Below are positions 48,085-57,740 of a stretch of 64,000 nucleotides of DNA, piece by piece; the stretch's first letter is position 1; every line of letters starts with the position of its first letter. This DNA is from Laburnicola sp. R22_1 (lineage: Eukaryota > Ascomycota > Dothideomycetes > Pleosporales > Didymosphaeriaceae). The position numbers and the translations under genes were made by a program. The notes under the pieces were generated by a model. The model was not told the origin of the DNA, searched no databases, and was given only the letters and a program-made list of their open reading frames with translations. The stretch is from positions 186,001 to 250,000 of the forward strand of contig JACONQ010000013.1 in NCBI GenBank assembly GCA_014281115.1, read 5' to 3'.

Positions 48085-49226
48085 CAGCGCTGACAACGTA
48101 GCGTAGTATGGTACGGTTAACCCTTATTACTCTACGCTACAGCTTATATAGGCGCTACGTATATATAGGAGCTACTAGAGATGCTAGATTACGCCCTATA
48201 ACTATAGTATAGTTTAAAAAGGTGTTTATAGGCTATATATACTAAAATCTTTCCTAATTAAGTAATTAGTAATTATTTTCTAGTGTTAAGGTTATTAAAA
48301 AGTTATCTTTTTAAGAGATTAACTTTACAAAGTTAAAAAGGTTATTTTTAATAACTTTTTAACGCAGCTAGTTCCTTTATAATTATAAGGCCTTAATAGT
48401 ACACCTACTAAGAGAATTATAATTGTATATAACTATATATTTTATAGAGCTAAAATATCTTTTAGAGTTATATAATATATAGGGTACTAAAAGATAATTT
48501 ATAGCTCTCTTATATATAATTAGGTACTATTTTTAACCTATTACAACCTACTAATAGTATAGGTTATTTATAAGCTATTTTAACGTATTATTATTACTAT
48601 TAAGGTTCTTTTATAAGTTATCTAAGTACTTATTAAGTTATAATATGCGTTTATAGCGTTTATATACTCTACTACTAGTAAGAAGTATAGAATTTATACT
48701 TATTATCTACACTCTTCTTATATTACCTTTATACGCCCTAGGAACCTTATATAATAATAAAAGTAACTCTAGGTAGTTCTTAGTATTATTTTTAGTATTA
48801 ATATAGCTTTAAAATACCTTACGTAGTAATATCTTAGCCTTTTTATATTATATAGGGTGCTTTTTCTAATAATCTTTAAACTATATAATACGCAGCTATA
48901 GGTATAATATAGTAGCTATATAGTATAGAAATAGCTCTAGATGTATTATAATTTTATTAAAGTATATTATAAGCTTTTTTAGCGTAAGCGCAATACCTTA
49001 TTAGATATACGTAAAGTTTATAAAGCCTTTAATTAGCTATATATACTTAGTTAGCAACTTATAAAGTTGCTATAAGTTAATAATAATCTACTAGAGTAAC
49101 CTAAATCTACTAATACTAGCTGCGCCCTCTAGGGCTTTATAAAGTTTATAGAACTCCTATAGCACCTATATTATTATATAGACTTTCTTCTAGTTATTGT
49201 TAGATAGTATATTAGTTATTAGGTTA

Positions 49227-49417
49227 TATATTGAAGATCTTCGTCGTGTGGAGATTCTAACCAAGGTCGAGTCCGTACTATACACAGAGAGGAGTAAAAC
49301 AGGAGGCACTAGTTCGGCATGACTATATTATTTCTAAAATCGAAAAGTTCCTTAATTGTGTGATCTGACTATGAAGTACCTATGGGTCTCGGTCGAGACC
49401 GTATAAGTGCCTTAATA
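49227..49417. mobile_element. Candidate 191-bp MITE, little RIP
   Basis: A segment of near-normal GC inside the degraded hAT-like element, bounded by the exact 9-bp direct repeat attaggtta (49218-49226 and 49418-49426). Its ends (tatattgaag and the complement of ccttaata) are weakly inverted. It has a hairpin ggtctcggtcgagacc near one end and a related gtcgagtccgtac near the other. A 9-bp duplication would fit a Mutator-type MITE. Confidence 0.55.
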
Positions 49418-49583
49418 ATTAGGTTAATTATATATTCTATGTAGCGTATATAGTATTAACTTTTAATATTAAGGCTAGTTAATAAATTAATTTACTTAAT
49501 AAACTTTATATTATTATTACTTATATTATTACCTATAAAATAATAGAGTTTTTGCTTAAAGTTATACTTATAAATAATCTAGA

Positions 49584-49695
49584 CTACCTTTTCACGCTTT
49601 TTTTTTAATTACTAAGTAGGGGGCTCTGCTTTTTGTTATGTTATTTAAGATGAAATCCTTTGTCGTACTACCTCTAGGTAGTTAATTTAACGCCA
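49584..49695 (+). mobile_element. Retroposon family B, copy 2 (112 bp)
   Basis: Flanked by the exact 15-bp repeat tataaataatctaga (49569-49583 and 49696-49710). Ends ggtagttaatttaacgcca. Confidence 0.87.
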
Positions 49696-49934
49696 TATAA
49701 ATAATCTAGATAATAACTTAAGCTTACATAGCTACTATATAGTTGCTAAAAATATTATAGAAGGTAATAAGTAGATTATATTATTAGTGTTAAGTATCTA
49801 AATTATAAAAAGTTAATATTAAAAATTCACTAAGTCCCTTATTAATAAGAGCACTAGAGCGAAATAACTATCTTACTAATAAAGCAGGCCATAACTCTAA
49901 GAAAGCTTATATTATTTAGTAATATCTATAAATT

Positions 49935-50065
49935 AAGCGCTTTTTTTTGTAATTACCTTTTTTACGCTCTTTTTAATTACTAAGTAGGGGGCTCTACTTT
50001 TTTTGTTATATTATTTAAGATAAAAGCCTTTGTCGTTCTACCTCTAGATAGATAAATTAACGCCA
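49935..50065 (+). mobile_element. Retroposon family B, copy 3 (131 bp)
   Basis: Flanked by the exact 8-bp repeat tataaatt (49927-49934 and 50066-50073). Starts aagcgcttttttttgtaatt, ends ataaattaacgcca. Confidence 0.82.
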
Positions 50066-50089
50066 TATAAATTGTAACTTATACTTATT

Positions 50090-50195
50090 ATATCTTTTTA
50101 ATTACTAACTAGGAGGCTCTACTTTTTTTATCATGTTATTTAAGATAAAAGCCTTTGTCGTGCTATCCCTAGGTAGTTAATTTAACGCCACACAC
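50090..50195 (+). mobile_element. Retroposon family B, copy 4 (106 bp)
   Basis: Flanked by the exact 9-bp repeat atacttatt (50081-50089 and 50196-50204). Ends ttaacgcca followed by a short caca tail. Only 16 bp separate the flanking repeats of copies 3 and 4. Confidence 0.8.
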
Positions 50196-51381
50196 ATACT
50201 TATTTTACTTCGTAACACATATAAAAGCTTTGCAACTTTCTTCTTTTAATCTATTAGGCTTAATTATATATATTTTACTAGCGTAATATAGCTAGCTAGT
50301 AGGGCGTATAAAAGATTAGTTTAATTCTATATTAAACGGCCCTCTATAGCTGCTAACGTTACTATTAAAAAGCTTAAATTCTTAGTAATTACCTAGTTAA
50401 CAAAGGCAGTTTAAAGCTCCTCTTCTTACTATAGCGTATGCGATACTATTAACTACGCGCTAGTAGCTTTATCCTATAAATTTTTAGGCTTTATAGCCTC
50501 TATAATAGGTAATAATCTATTATCTAGGTTAACTTTATAGGCCTTTCTAAGGTAAAATTTAATATGTGCTATACTATTAACGCGCTAGCAATTAGCTTAT
50601 CTATATATAAGGTAATAGTTCTTATATAGCTAAAAAATTATTTTACTAACTATATTATTCTCTAAATACTCTAACTTAGCTCTATATTACTATATAGATA
50701 TAGGCGCGCGCTTACCCTTAAGCTATAATTTATAGTAGACTTTCTACCTAATTCTATTAGTAACTAAATAGTAATTATTATGCAAAAGGCAGTGCTAATT
50801 AATATTAAAAGCCTTTTTATATATAATAATCTAGCTACTAAATATATAACTTTTTATACTACCTAGAGTACTTTTATATAATATAAACAACTCTAATAAT
50901 ATATACCTACTATTACTAGTAATAGCAAAGGTAGTGTTAAGCCTTTATAATATAGTAGTATAGTAAAGGTAATAATTAAAAGTACTTTAAGATAATTGCA
51001 AGGCCTAGGACTGTATATTTTATAGTATATTATAGGCAAAAGCTAATAAGTTATTACTTAAGGAGCACTAAAAAATTCTACTATAATAAAGGCCTACTAA
51101 GTCCCCCTATAATCTAAGCTTATACTATACTAAAAAAGGCAAATAATAGCTAAAAATAGCCCCTTAAAATACTAAAAGGTTATATTAAAAGCTTATAAAA
51201 AAGCTTCTATAAAGCTATAATTATGTCTTATTTATATACAAATTATAGCTATAGTACAGCCTAGGAGGCAGCTACGTACGTATAGCGTATAGGATATACT
51301 ACAGGATGTAGTACTACGCGTAGTACGGTACGTTGTCAGCGCTGCCTTCTCTCGAGCCAGTTTGGCTAAAGACCAAGCAGT

Positions 51382-52071
51382 ATGCTCTGGGAAACGCCTC
51401 TCATTCTCTTCGGAGCCCTAGCGGCCGTCTGCAATGCCGGAAAATATGACGGCGGCGTTGGCGACCCATACGGACCAGGTTTCAGGGTCGATTATGTTTT
51501 CCGGGCTGACAGTCGCCCCCCTCAGGTAGTCCAAGCCGCAGGCGGTTTCTGGGGGAAAGGTACCAACGCCCACACGGGAGCGAAATATGCGGACCGAAGT
51601 CTATACCACCACGTTGTTGGTGCTGCGAACGGCTTCAGCATGGATAACGACGGTTATACCTCCACGACCACATCGGTACAAGTCGCCGAAGACTGGATCG
51701 ACAAGTTCTTCAAGGGCGCTGGCTACACCTACAAGATTTCAAGCGGCTACAACCTCATCGACTGCAGAGCGACCCTGAGGCAATACAAAAAGTACAACAA
51801 CGAGAAGGAGTTTGCCGCCTTCAATGGCGTCCCATGGTCGCAGGTCATGGGCTGGGCCACTTTCAGGAACACGAAAGGTGTGCTTACTAAGGGCCAATAT
51901 CAATACAACCCGGACTTCGACGCGAAGAGATTCGACAAGCAAACTGTCGCGGGTGGACAACCCTGGATGGCTGGCTTCCCCAAATCTCACAAGGCTTGGA
52001 CGGAGACGCCTTGGTACCAATATTATGCCGACCCGGCCTGCGTCAAGCCCAACTACCGCCGAGAGGTCTAG
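51382..52071 (+). CDS. Secreted ADP-ribosyltransferase, enterotoxin A-like fold
   Basis: A 229-residue secreted protein: signal peptide 1-19, then an NAD-dependent ADP-ribosyltransferase domain of the heat-labile-enterotoxin A type (PF01375-like). All three NAD/catalytic elements are visible: Arg41 in VFRADSRPP, the STS-type motif STTTS at 94-98, and the two-Glu motif with Glu141 and Glu143 in the ARTT-type loop preceding FNGVPWSQVMGW. Such proteins are expanded in insect- and plant-associated fungi as candidate effectors; the target is unknown. The frame closes with TAG at 52069-52071, but the same frame stays open behind it to 52374 and encodes an FARGR plus Lys-rich stretch like that of the gene at 36016. 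The present stop may therefore truncate a longer protein. A hAT-like element ends 29 bp before the ATG, so expression is doubtful. Confidence 0.88.
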   Translation: MLWETPLILFGALAAVCNAGKYDGGVGDPYGPGFRVDYVFRADSRPPQVVQAAGGFWGKGTNAHTGAKYADRSLYHHVVGAANGFSMDNDGYTSTTTSVQVAEDWIDKFFKGAGYTYKISSGYNLIDCRATLRQYKKYNNEKEFAAFNGVPWSQVMGWATFRNTKGVLTKGQYQYNPDFDAKRFDKQTVAGGQPWMAGFPKSHKAWTETPWYQYYADPACVKPNYRREV

Positions 52072-52374
52072 GACATTTTCGCTAGGGGAAGGGTGAGCAA
52101 GACCCGCCCCTCCAGGAAGCCAAAGACCAGCCTCAAGAAGAAGACCAAGACCTCCAAGAGCAAGAAGACCTCCAAGAGCAAGAAGAAGACCAAGACCTCC
52201 AAGAGCAAGAAGACCTCCAAGAGCAAGAAGACCTCCAAGAGCAAGAAGACCTCCAAGAGCAAGAAGACCTCCAAGAGCAAGAAGGCCAAGGGCAAGGGCA
52301 AGGGCACGGAAAAGGCACCGGCCTGTAACAAGCCCAGGACTGGAGAAGAGCGTCTTCAGCACAAGCCTGATTGA
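52072..52374 (+). pseudogene. Lys/Ser/Thr-rich continuation of the ART frame
   Basis: In the same phase as the ART gene, without ATG, 100 codons to TGA at 52372-52374. It begins with IFARGR, followed by about 50 residues of repeats of the type TSKSKK, and ends with a short Cys-containing tail (PACNKPRTGEERL). The DNA repeats are gacctccaagagcaagaa. Its independent existence as a gene is unlikely because it has neither start codon nor signal peptide. It is either the cut-off C-terminus of the ART protein or reached by read-through or splicing around the TAG. Confidence 0.6.
52126..52300 (+). repeat. 18-bp coding minisatellite (TSKSKK)
   Basis: Eight or so units of acctccaagagcaagaag with two expanded variants. 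The repeat creates a long Leu-rich shadow frame on the other strand, which is not a gene. Confidence 0.9.
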
Positions 52375-52557
52375 GGTCAAGGGTGTCGGTTTGTGACAAC
52401 GTACTTTTTATTCTCCAAGACTTTTTGTTTATAGAACCATATCGCATTGTATACATAGAGCGGAGCATAGCAACACGTTCTCTTTCCTAGCACAAGATTT
52501 TTTCAGGTTTCTCATCCATCGCGTGATATTCGTTCGTCGTACTGTTTCATACATTCC

Positions 52558-53557
52558 TCATGCAGCAGCTTGCTGCGCTAAAAACGTTGTTGCTGCTGCT
52601 GGACATCCTACGCCTTTCCCTTCTAAATTCTGCAACACGATGATACTCGTCTGGATCCTCGCTTTCGCACTGGCGCTTGAGTTGTCGGTGGGAAATTCCA
52701 CGGGCACCTAAAGTGACGTCAGTACGTAGAATTCAGCAAGCAGAGATAAGACACTTCACAGACGTCTTAGCTGAGCGAGAAAGGATTTCATTCGTTCCTT
52801 CCGCGATCACTGAAGACGTCCGCTTTGTATCTCGACTTTCACTTACACCTTCCGAGTTACCGGCTGTGACGGCAGCTTGCACTTTTTGAAGGAACTGCTG
52901 GCGGTCGGGTGGGCATGAGCAGGGGATTAGGACGTTGTTGTTCCCGACGCAGTTTCCTTTGCCGTCGGGGTTTTGGCCTGCTTCGACGCCGAACTCGGGG
53001 ACGAGGGAGGGATCGAAGGCGCCGGTTTGAGGTTGGCCGTTCTGGTTCTGGCCGTCTTGGAGTTGGCCGTTCTGGAGTTGGCCCTCTTGATTTTGACCGT
53101 CCTGTAACTGGCCATTCTGTTGGCCATTCTCGAGTTGACCGTTCTGGTATTGGCCGTCTTGGATCTGACCATCCTGTAGTTGGCCGTCCTGGTTTTGCGC
53201 GTTGCTGTCGTTACCGTTACCGTTACCGTTACCGTTACCAGTGCCTGCCTGGTTGTTGCCCGCGGTCCCCTGGTCTTTTATGTCGCCCTGGTTGTTCGCA
53301 GTCCCTTGGTCCTCCACGCTGTCTTGGGCGTTCAAGTTGCCTTGGCCCGCAGATTGGGAATTATCTGGAACCGCAGCTGGAGCCTGTGCACCGGGGAGCG
53401 TAGCATCGACTGGTTGCGCGGCTTGCACACCATTGCTTTGTGCATCCTGACCGACAGGTCGGCCGCCTCTGAATCGCCCTTGTCCGCCACCTGGTCTCTG
53501 AGGAAGGGTTGTGGCAAATGTCGCCAGTCCCGTAACGAGAAGAAGAGAGAAGTGCAT
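52558..53557 (-). CDS. Secreted Gln/Asn/Gly-rich repeat protein, two exons
   Basis: Exon 1 runs 53557-52847 and exon 2 52707-52558, joined by a 139-bp intron (GTAAGT to TTTAG, branch-like tactgac); 286 residues. It begins MHFSLLLVTGLATFATTLP (signal peptide). The middle is low-complexity: (GN)n at about 106-116, then about 10 variants of NGQLQDGQ. It ends with a conserved Cys domain (GNCVGNNNVLIPCSCPPDRQQFL), continued after splicing by PVEFPTDNSSASAKARIQ and LQNLEGKGVGCPAA. That arrangement (CSCPPDR, then FPTDxS, then LQNLxGxGVGCP) recurs in secreted proteins of many ascomycetes. Without splicing the frame would run into an unrelated C-terminus. Function unknown; the repeat region could be wall-associated or amyloid-like. 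Confidence 0.85.
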
Positions 53558-54313
53558 GATGAAATCGTCGAAAAATGGAAAGAATAAAACAGAGGCCGGC
53601 CCGTGCGCAGATCAAAAAAAGGTAAGGAATACACGAAGAGAATAGAGCAACACGAGGTGTGGAGAAAGTCACAACCAACAGAGCATGATCAGTCTTGTAG
53701 TCGCGAATCCTGACTTTAAATCGCCTTTGCTACAAGTAGATCTGAAAGGATCTGCATGCCTAATTTTCCCCTCGTCTTACTGTAGTCGCACCACAATTCG
53801 ACGTTCCCATCTGGTAAGTGATGGTATTCGCTGTCACGTAAAGCTAGATGCTGGATAGTGCCTCAGGTCCGTATCTGGAACGCTGTAGAGCATCCTTAGA
53901 GGGAGCGTAGAGCGCCCCTCTCGAAACAGAGCGCTAGATCTCGAGCAATGGATTGGACGAGCTCCCAAACGCAGCGTTAAATCACAGGTTTCAAATATGG
54001 GATAGCATCACATGGAAACCAAAACCTTGACAGCGCGCGCGAAAGCGCTCGCGGTGGGTCCATGAGAAGACTGATTTCCAAGGTGTTTGCGACAGTCGAA
54101 TTGTTTCTCTTGTTGCTTTTGTTTATTTGATGGGCGAACTGATTCTTATAATGGATGTCGGACTTCGAGGTTGGGTGGGGTGGGCAGGTGGTTGGTGTTT
54201 CACGACCGTCGATCTTCGTTTGAGAACGTGCACATCCGGGCGCTAAACCTCCAGAGGGAACGTTGGCTTCCATGACCCCATGTTTCGCATAAATGTGCGG
54301 GAGCGATCGACTA
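53558..54313. other. Intergenic, promoter of the repeat-protein gene
   Basis: No gene recognised. A CT/GA-rich segment lies just upstream of 53557 on the coding strand, consistent with a leader. Confidence 0.5.
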
Positions 54314-55656
54314 CTATGGCATCAGGCATAAGTAGTGTACATGGTCCGCGCACTGCAGGGGCACTGCCAAGATGATCACGCGATGACTCATAGCCTCTCT
54401 ACTGACAAAAATACATCTAATTACCTATAGTTTTGTACCAAAACACGTGTACCTTTGTCGTCGCCGCCACCCTCGCGTCATCCTCTCCCCATCCACACAA
54501 TGTCAACACCATCAACTCCACCTCGCCATCGATACCTCTCGCGCGACGAGCGTCTACAGGTGCAGACCCTGCACCTAGCAGGTCATACACAGACTTTTAT
54601 TGCCAACTTGTTGGGTTTCTCACGCAGACAAGTTGCCTACGCAATCGCTAGTAACCGCGTCACGCCGAAGAAACGCTCCGGTCGCCCTCGCAAGCTCACT
54701 GATGCCCAAGTTGATGAGCTTGAGGCCTATATCAAATCCTCGCGTACAGCCAGGCAGATGAGCTATCAGGCTCTTGCAGAGGGACCTTTTGCGGAGTGGG
54801 AAGTCACACAATACGCTATACGGACTGCTCTACGCAGCAGAGGGTACACACGTCGAGTCGCCCGTGCAAAGCCTCCTCTTACTGAGAGAAATCGGCAGAT
54901 TAGAGTCGCGTGGGCGGAGGAGCACCTCTGCTGGAGCTCTGAGCAATGGTGGAGCATCCTCTGGAGTGACGAAACCTGGGTCACTGGCGGCAGGCACAAC
55001 AAAGTCTGGGTTACTAGGAGACCTGGAGAGGAGCTTGATGATACCTGTATAGTTGAAAAGGTACGTAGGAAGGCTGGGTGGATGTTCTGGGGCTGCTTCT
55101 CAGGCTCTACAAAGGGTCCTTGCCTGTTCTGGGAGAAGGAGTGGAAGAGTATTAATAAGGAGAGCTACTGTGAGCGCATTGTGCCCATCGTTGATGGCTG
55201 GTTACGTATGAATCCTACTTTAAAATTCATGCAGGATGGGGCGCCAGGGCACTCTGCTGCGTATACTCGCAATGAGCTTCTTGAGAGAGGCATCTCTCCC
55301 ATCTACTGGCCACCCTACTCGCCAGACCTCAACCCAATTGAGGCTGTTTGGAACAAGATGAAGGACTATATACAGCTGAATTACCCTGATCAAGAAGGTG
55401 GGAGACAGCCTACGTATGACGCTCTACGACAGATTGTACGGGAAGCGTGGGACTCAATTACAGTACAGGATCTGAGGGGCTCATCGACAGTATGCCGGCC
55501 AGGTGCCAGGCAGTCCTAGACGCCCAAGGCGGTCATACAATGTACTAGAAACTCTATACAAAACAAGACAATACCGGGCTTACGTTATCTGACTCCTGCC
55601 AAGTTACATCCCTGCAGTGCGCGGACCATGTACACTACTTATGCCTGATGCCATAG
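54314..55656 (+). mobile_element. Tc1/mariner transposon, nearly intact
   Basis: 1,343 bp with perfect 47-bp TIRs (54314-54360 and 55610-55656, outer end ctatggcatcaggcataag) flanked by TA (54312-54313, 55657-55658). There are no RIP-type stops, unlike almost every other element in the window, so it is probably the youngest insertion. Confidence 0.95.
54500..55519 (+). CDS. Tc1/mariner transposase, 3' frameshift
   Basis: Starts MSTPSTPPRHRYLSRDERLQ. The N-terminal part has two helix-turn-helix regions (QTFIANLLGFSRRQVAYAI; GRPRKLT linker). The catalytic core shows all three acidic residues: WSDETW, MQDGAPGHSA and WPPYSPDLNPIEAVW (DD34E type). The reading frame diverges from the expected C-terminus after VQDLRG. 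Shifting by one base at the run of four G near 55480 restores the family end (LIDSMPARCQAVL to GGHTMY, stop 55546-55548). A single G may have been lost from the run or undercalled. The last 20 residues are not catalytic, so function could be retained. Confidence 0.92.
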   Translation: MSTPSTPPRHRYLSRDERLQVQTLHLAGHTQTFIANLLGFSRRQVAYAIASNRVTPKKRSGRPRKLTDAQVDELEAYIKSSRTARQMSYQALAEGPFAEWEVTQYAIRTALRSRGYTRRVARAKPPLTERNRQIRVAWAEEHLCWSSEQWWSILWSDETWVTGGRHNKVWVTRRPGEELDDTCIVEKVRRKAGWMFWGCFSGSTKGPCLFWEKEWKSINKESYCERIVPIVDGWLRMNPTLKFMQDGAPGHSAAYTRNELLERGISPIYWPPYSPDLNPIEAVWNKMKDYIQLNYPDQEGGRQPTYDALRQIVREAWDSITVQDLRGSSTVCRPGARQS

Positions 55657-56949
55657 TAAACGATCGTTGGTGATCTTCAACATGAGCATGTTTTGCCGAG
55701 CTTCAAGAAAGCAACAAGCATCCTTTCAAATCGCACAAAAATGGAGATATTTTTGGGACAACGCAAAAGTGATTGGAATTGTAACCATGGACACAACTTG
55801 CGTAGACGTGATCTTCAAGCGCTGCGGGACAGGAGAACTGGCGATATCGTTTGAAACCTCGATGCGCATCGTATAGATGTGCCGAGGGGTCAATAAATGC
55901 CTAGGCCTGCAGTGAATGTTGGATATAAGGTAGTTGTCTATGGCCAGGGTTCATGGTGGGAAGTGCTATGGGGCGATGGAGCTCATGTAAAACTAGTTAT
56001 TTGCGGCATTACGCCACGTAATCTCTGATAGTTCGCATGAGGCCCCAGGATAACCTTTCAAACAATAGCACGACTTCAAAGCGAGGAAAAGCTGTAGTGA
56101 CGTTTGTCATCCCATCTCGACCGTGGAAGTGCTTAGAGAGGATGCCAGGTCAACAGATTATGAGTTCGAAAGACGAACCTAGAGAATATCAGTATGTTTC
56201 TTATGCCAGCGACAGTCGCCAGTGAGACGAAATCGGTCTCCATCTCTTATCCATCGATGAAATGATTATCCCACCCACAATCAGCAATCGATGCCTGGCA
56301 ACTGAACTGGACGACGTCAATCTTCTACTTCGGTCGACCGACATGGGCTCATGACCAATAACATACCTACTTTCCCTTAAGGTAGCGTTCGAATGCTTCA
56401 TCTTAGGTTCTGCAATGATGTTCTGGGCCCTGATATGTGCCTCCACTACTGGGGTGACCACTGACTAGTTAGAAGGGTCTCTTAGTGCAAAGCTTCCTTC
56501 GGAGTGCGTATCACTTCTCTCCATTGACTCGCAAGATGGGTCGACTGGCCTTAAGTTTTACTGAAACTGTCACCCCCGCAGCGTTCACGATAACCTTTAG
56601 TAAACACGGCAGGTAGAGCGAGCATGTGCTCCGTCAACCATAGTGATTTCTCCGGCACGAGATACTGCACCATCATCGGAGCCGCGCTTCACTACAGTTT
56701 CACAAGATTGATTGCGCGTGGCGTGGAAATCAAACAGTCGCAAATAGAATACTAGAACATTTCTAAGACGATATAAGTTAGCGAACATCAATAGACACAA
56801 GAATCTATATAGACAAGGTAAGCAATCTTATACTCAAATTCAAGGCTATGTTCTAACCTGTACAGTGTGTAACAGTAGCATTTACTATTAGCAAGCGTTG
56901 CTATTAAATTGTCAGAATAGCGTAGATAAGATATTAATTTTAGATCTAT
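55657..56949. other. Intergenic up to the second AT-rich block
   Basis: Only short open frames without domains. From about 56830 the base composition falls toward the AT-rich block. Confidence 0.5.
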
Positions 56950-56966
56950 TTATATTACTAGTATAT

Positions 56967-57078
56967 ATATGGCGTTATTTAATCTACCTAGAAGTAGGAT
57001 AATAAAGGCTTTTATCTTAAAAAAAAGTAGAGCCCCTACTTAGTAATTAAAAATAGTGTAAAAAAATAATTATAAAAA
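56967..57078 (-). mobile_element. Retroposon family B, copy 6 (about 112 bp)
   Basis: Contains the family sequence in reverse (atggcgttatttaatctacc at the start, cttagtaattaaaaatagtg towards the end). The flanking repeat is only agtatat (56960-56966, 57079-57085), so the borders are less certain than for the other copies. Confidence 0.65.
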
Positions 57079-57337
57079 AGTATATTTAAACTACTAAGTA
57101 AATTTAGTAGTTTTAGTATAAGGCTTTTATAAGCAATTTTTTTATAAAGAGGCTATTTAAAACTCTGAAAAAAATAAAACTTTAGCGCTACTATACTATA
57201 AGCTATCTTTTCTTTACTATTCTAATTATTATAAATAAGATAAGTTAATATATTAATAGGTATATACTATTTTATAAGTAAAAAAATAAGTCGCATTATT
57301 TATTTAGCGTTAATTATCTTTTTTAATATATCTTTTT

Positions 57338-57497
57338 AGAGGGGCGTATTGTGGTAGATATAGGCGTAAGGTCGTCTAAGTATAGCAGAAGTCTAGATGG
57401 TAAATCTACGCTGTGGTGGGGGACTATAAGCGAGGATTTTAGTCTAGAAATAAGCGAAAACTTAGACTCCTTAGCGAGTTCGAATCTCGCCCTCTCT
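57338..57497 (+). ncRNA. tRNA-derived head of the candidate SINE
   Basis: Acceptor-like 7-bp stem, perfect T arm with TTCGAAT loop, and a possible variable arm (AGTCTA pairing with TAGACT). The 160-nt length and lack of a clear A-box and anticodon arm argue against a working tRNA gene; a tRNA-derived Pol III promoter region is the likely interpretation. Confidence 0.55.
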
Positions 57498-57570
57498 CTC
57501 CTCTAGTTTTTAAACACTAAAAAACCAATCTTTGTAGATAAGAAGAAAAGTAGCCTAAATAAGCTAGTAT

Positions 57571-57740
57571 CTCTAATAATTAAGAAATTTCTAACTATTT
57601 GAGCTAGTCTTAACTAAGTTACTAGATTAAACTTATAGGATGGGAAAGCTATTAGCAAGTACCTCTAATAATTAAGAAATCTTTAACTAGTTACTAGTCG
57701 TAATAAGTTATTAAGATTTAAACTTATAGGATAAGAAAGT
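57571..57740 (+). repeat. 92-bp imperfect tandem duplication in the SINE body
   Basis: Copies start at 57571 and 57663 with ctctaataattaagaaat and both run to aaacttataggat(g/a). Confidence 0.8.

Larger units (their letters stand above)
48085..51344. mobile_element. hAT-like DNA transposon, RIP-degraded (3,260 bp)
   Basis: Ends are inverted (cagcgctgacaacgta on the left; its reverse complement on the right), perfect for 16 bp and imperfect further in. They are flanked by the exact 8-bp duplication ccttctct (48077-48084 and 51345-51352). An 8-bp TSD plus ends starting CAG is the hAT pattern. The interior is AT-rich with stops everywhere; no transposase domain could be read, so the superfamily call relies on the ends. 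It contains three family B retroposons and one 191-bp GC-richer insertion. Confidence 0.82.

Noticed and set aside
52068..52380. Leu-rich minus-strand frames opposite the Lys-rich repeat
   Set aside because: They are shadows of the 18-bp coding repeat.
52909..53590. Plus-strand frames of 80-160 codons opposite the Gln-rich gene
   Set aside because: They arise from the repetitive antisense of a better supported gene with a signal peptide and conserved Cys domain.
57338..57497. Functional tRNA gene
   Set aside because: The T arm and acceptor stem are good, but the length (160 nt), missing anticodon arm and position at the head of a TSD-flanked insertion favour a SINE head.
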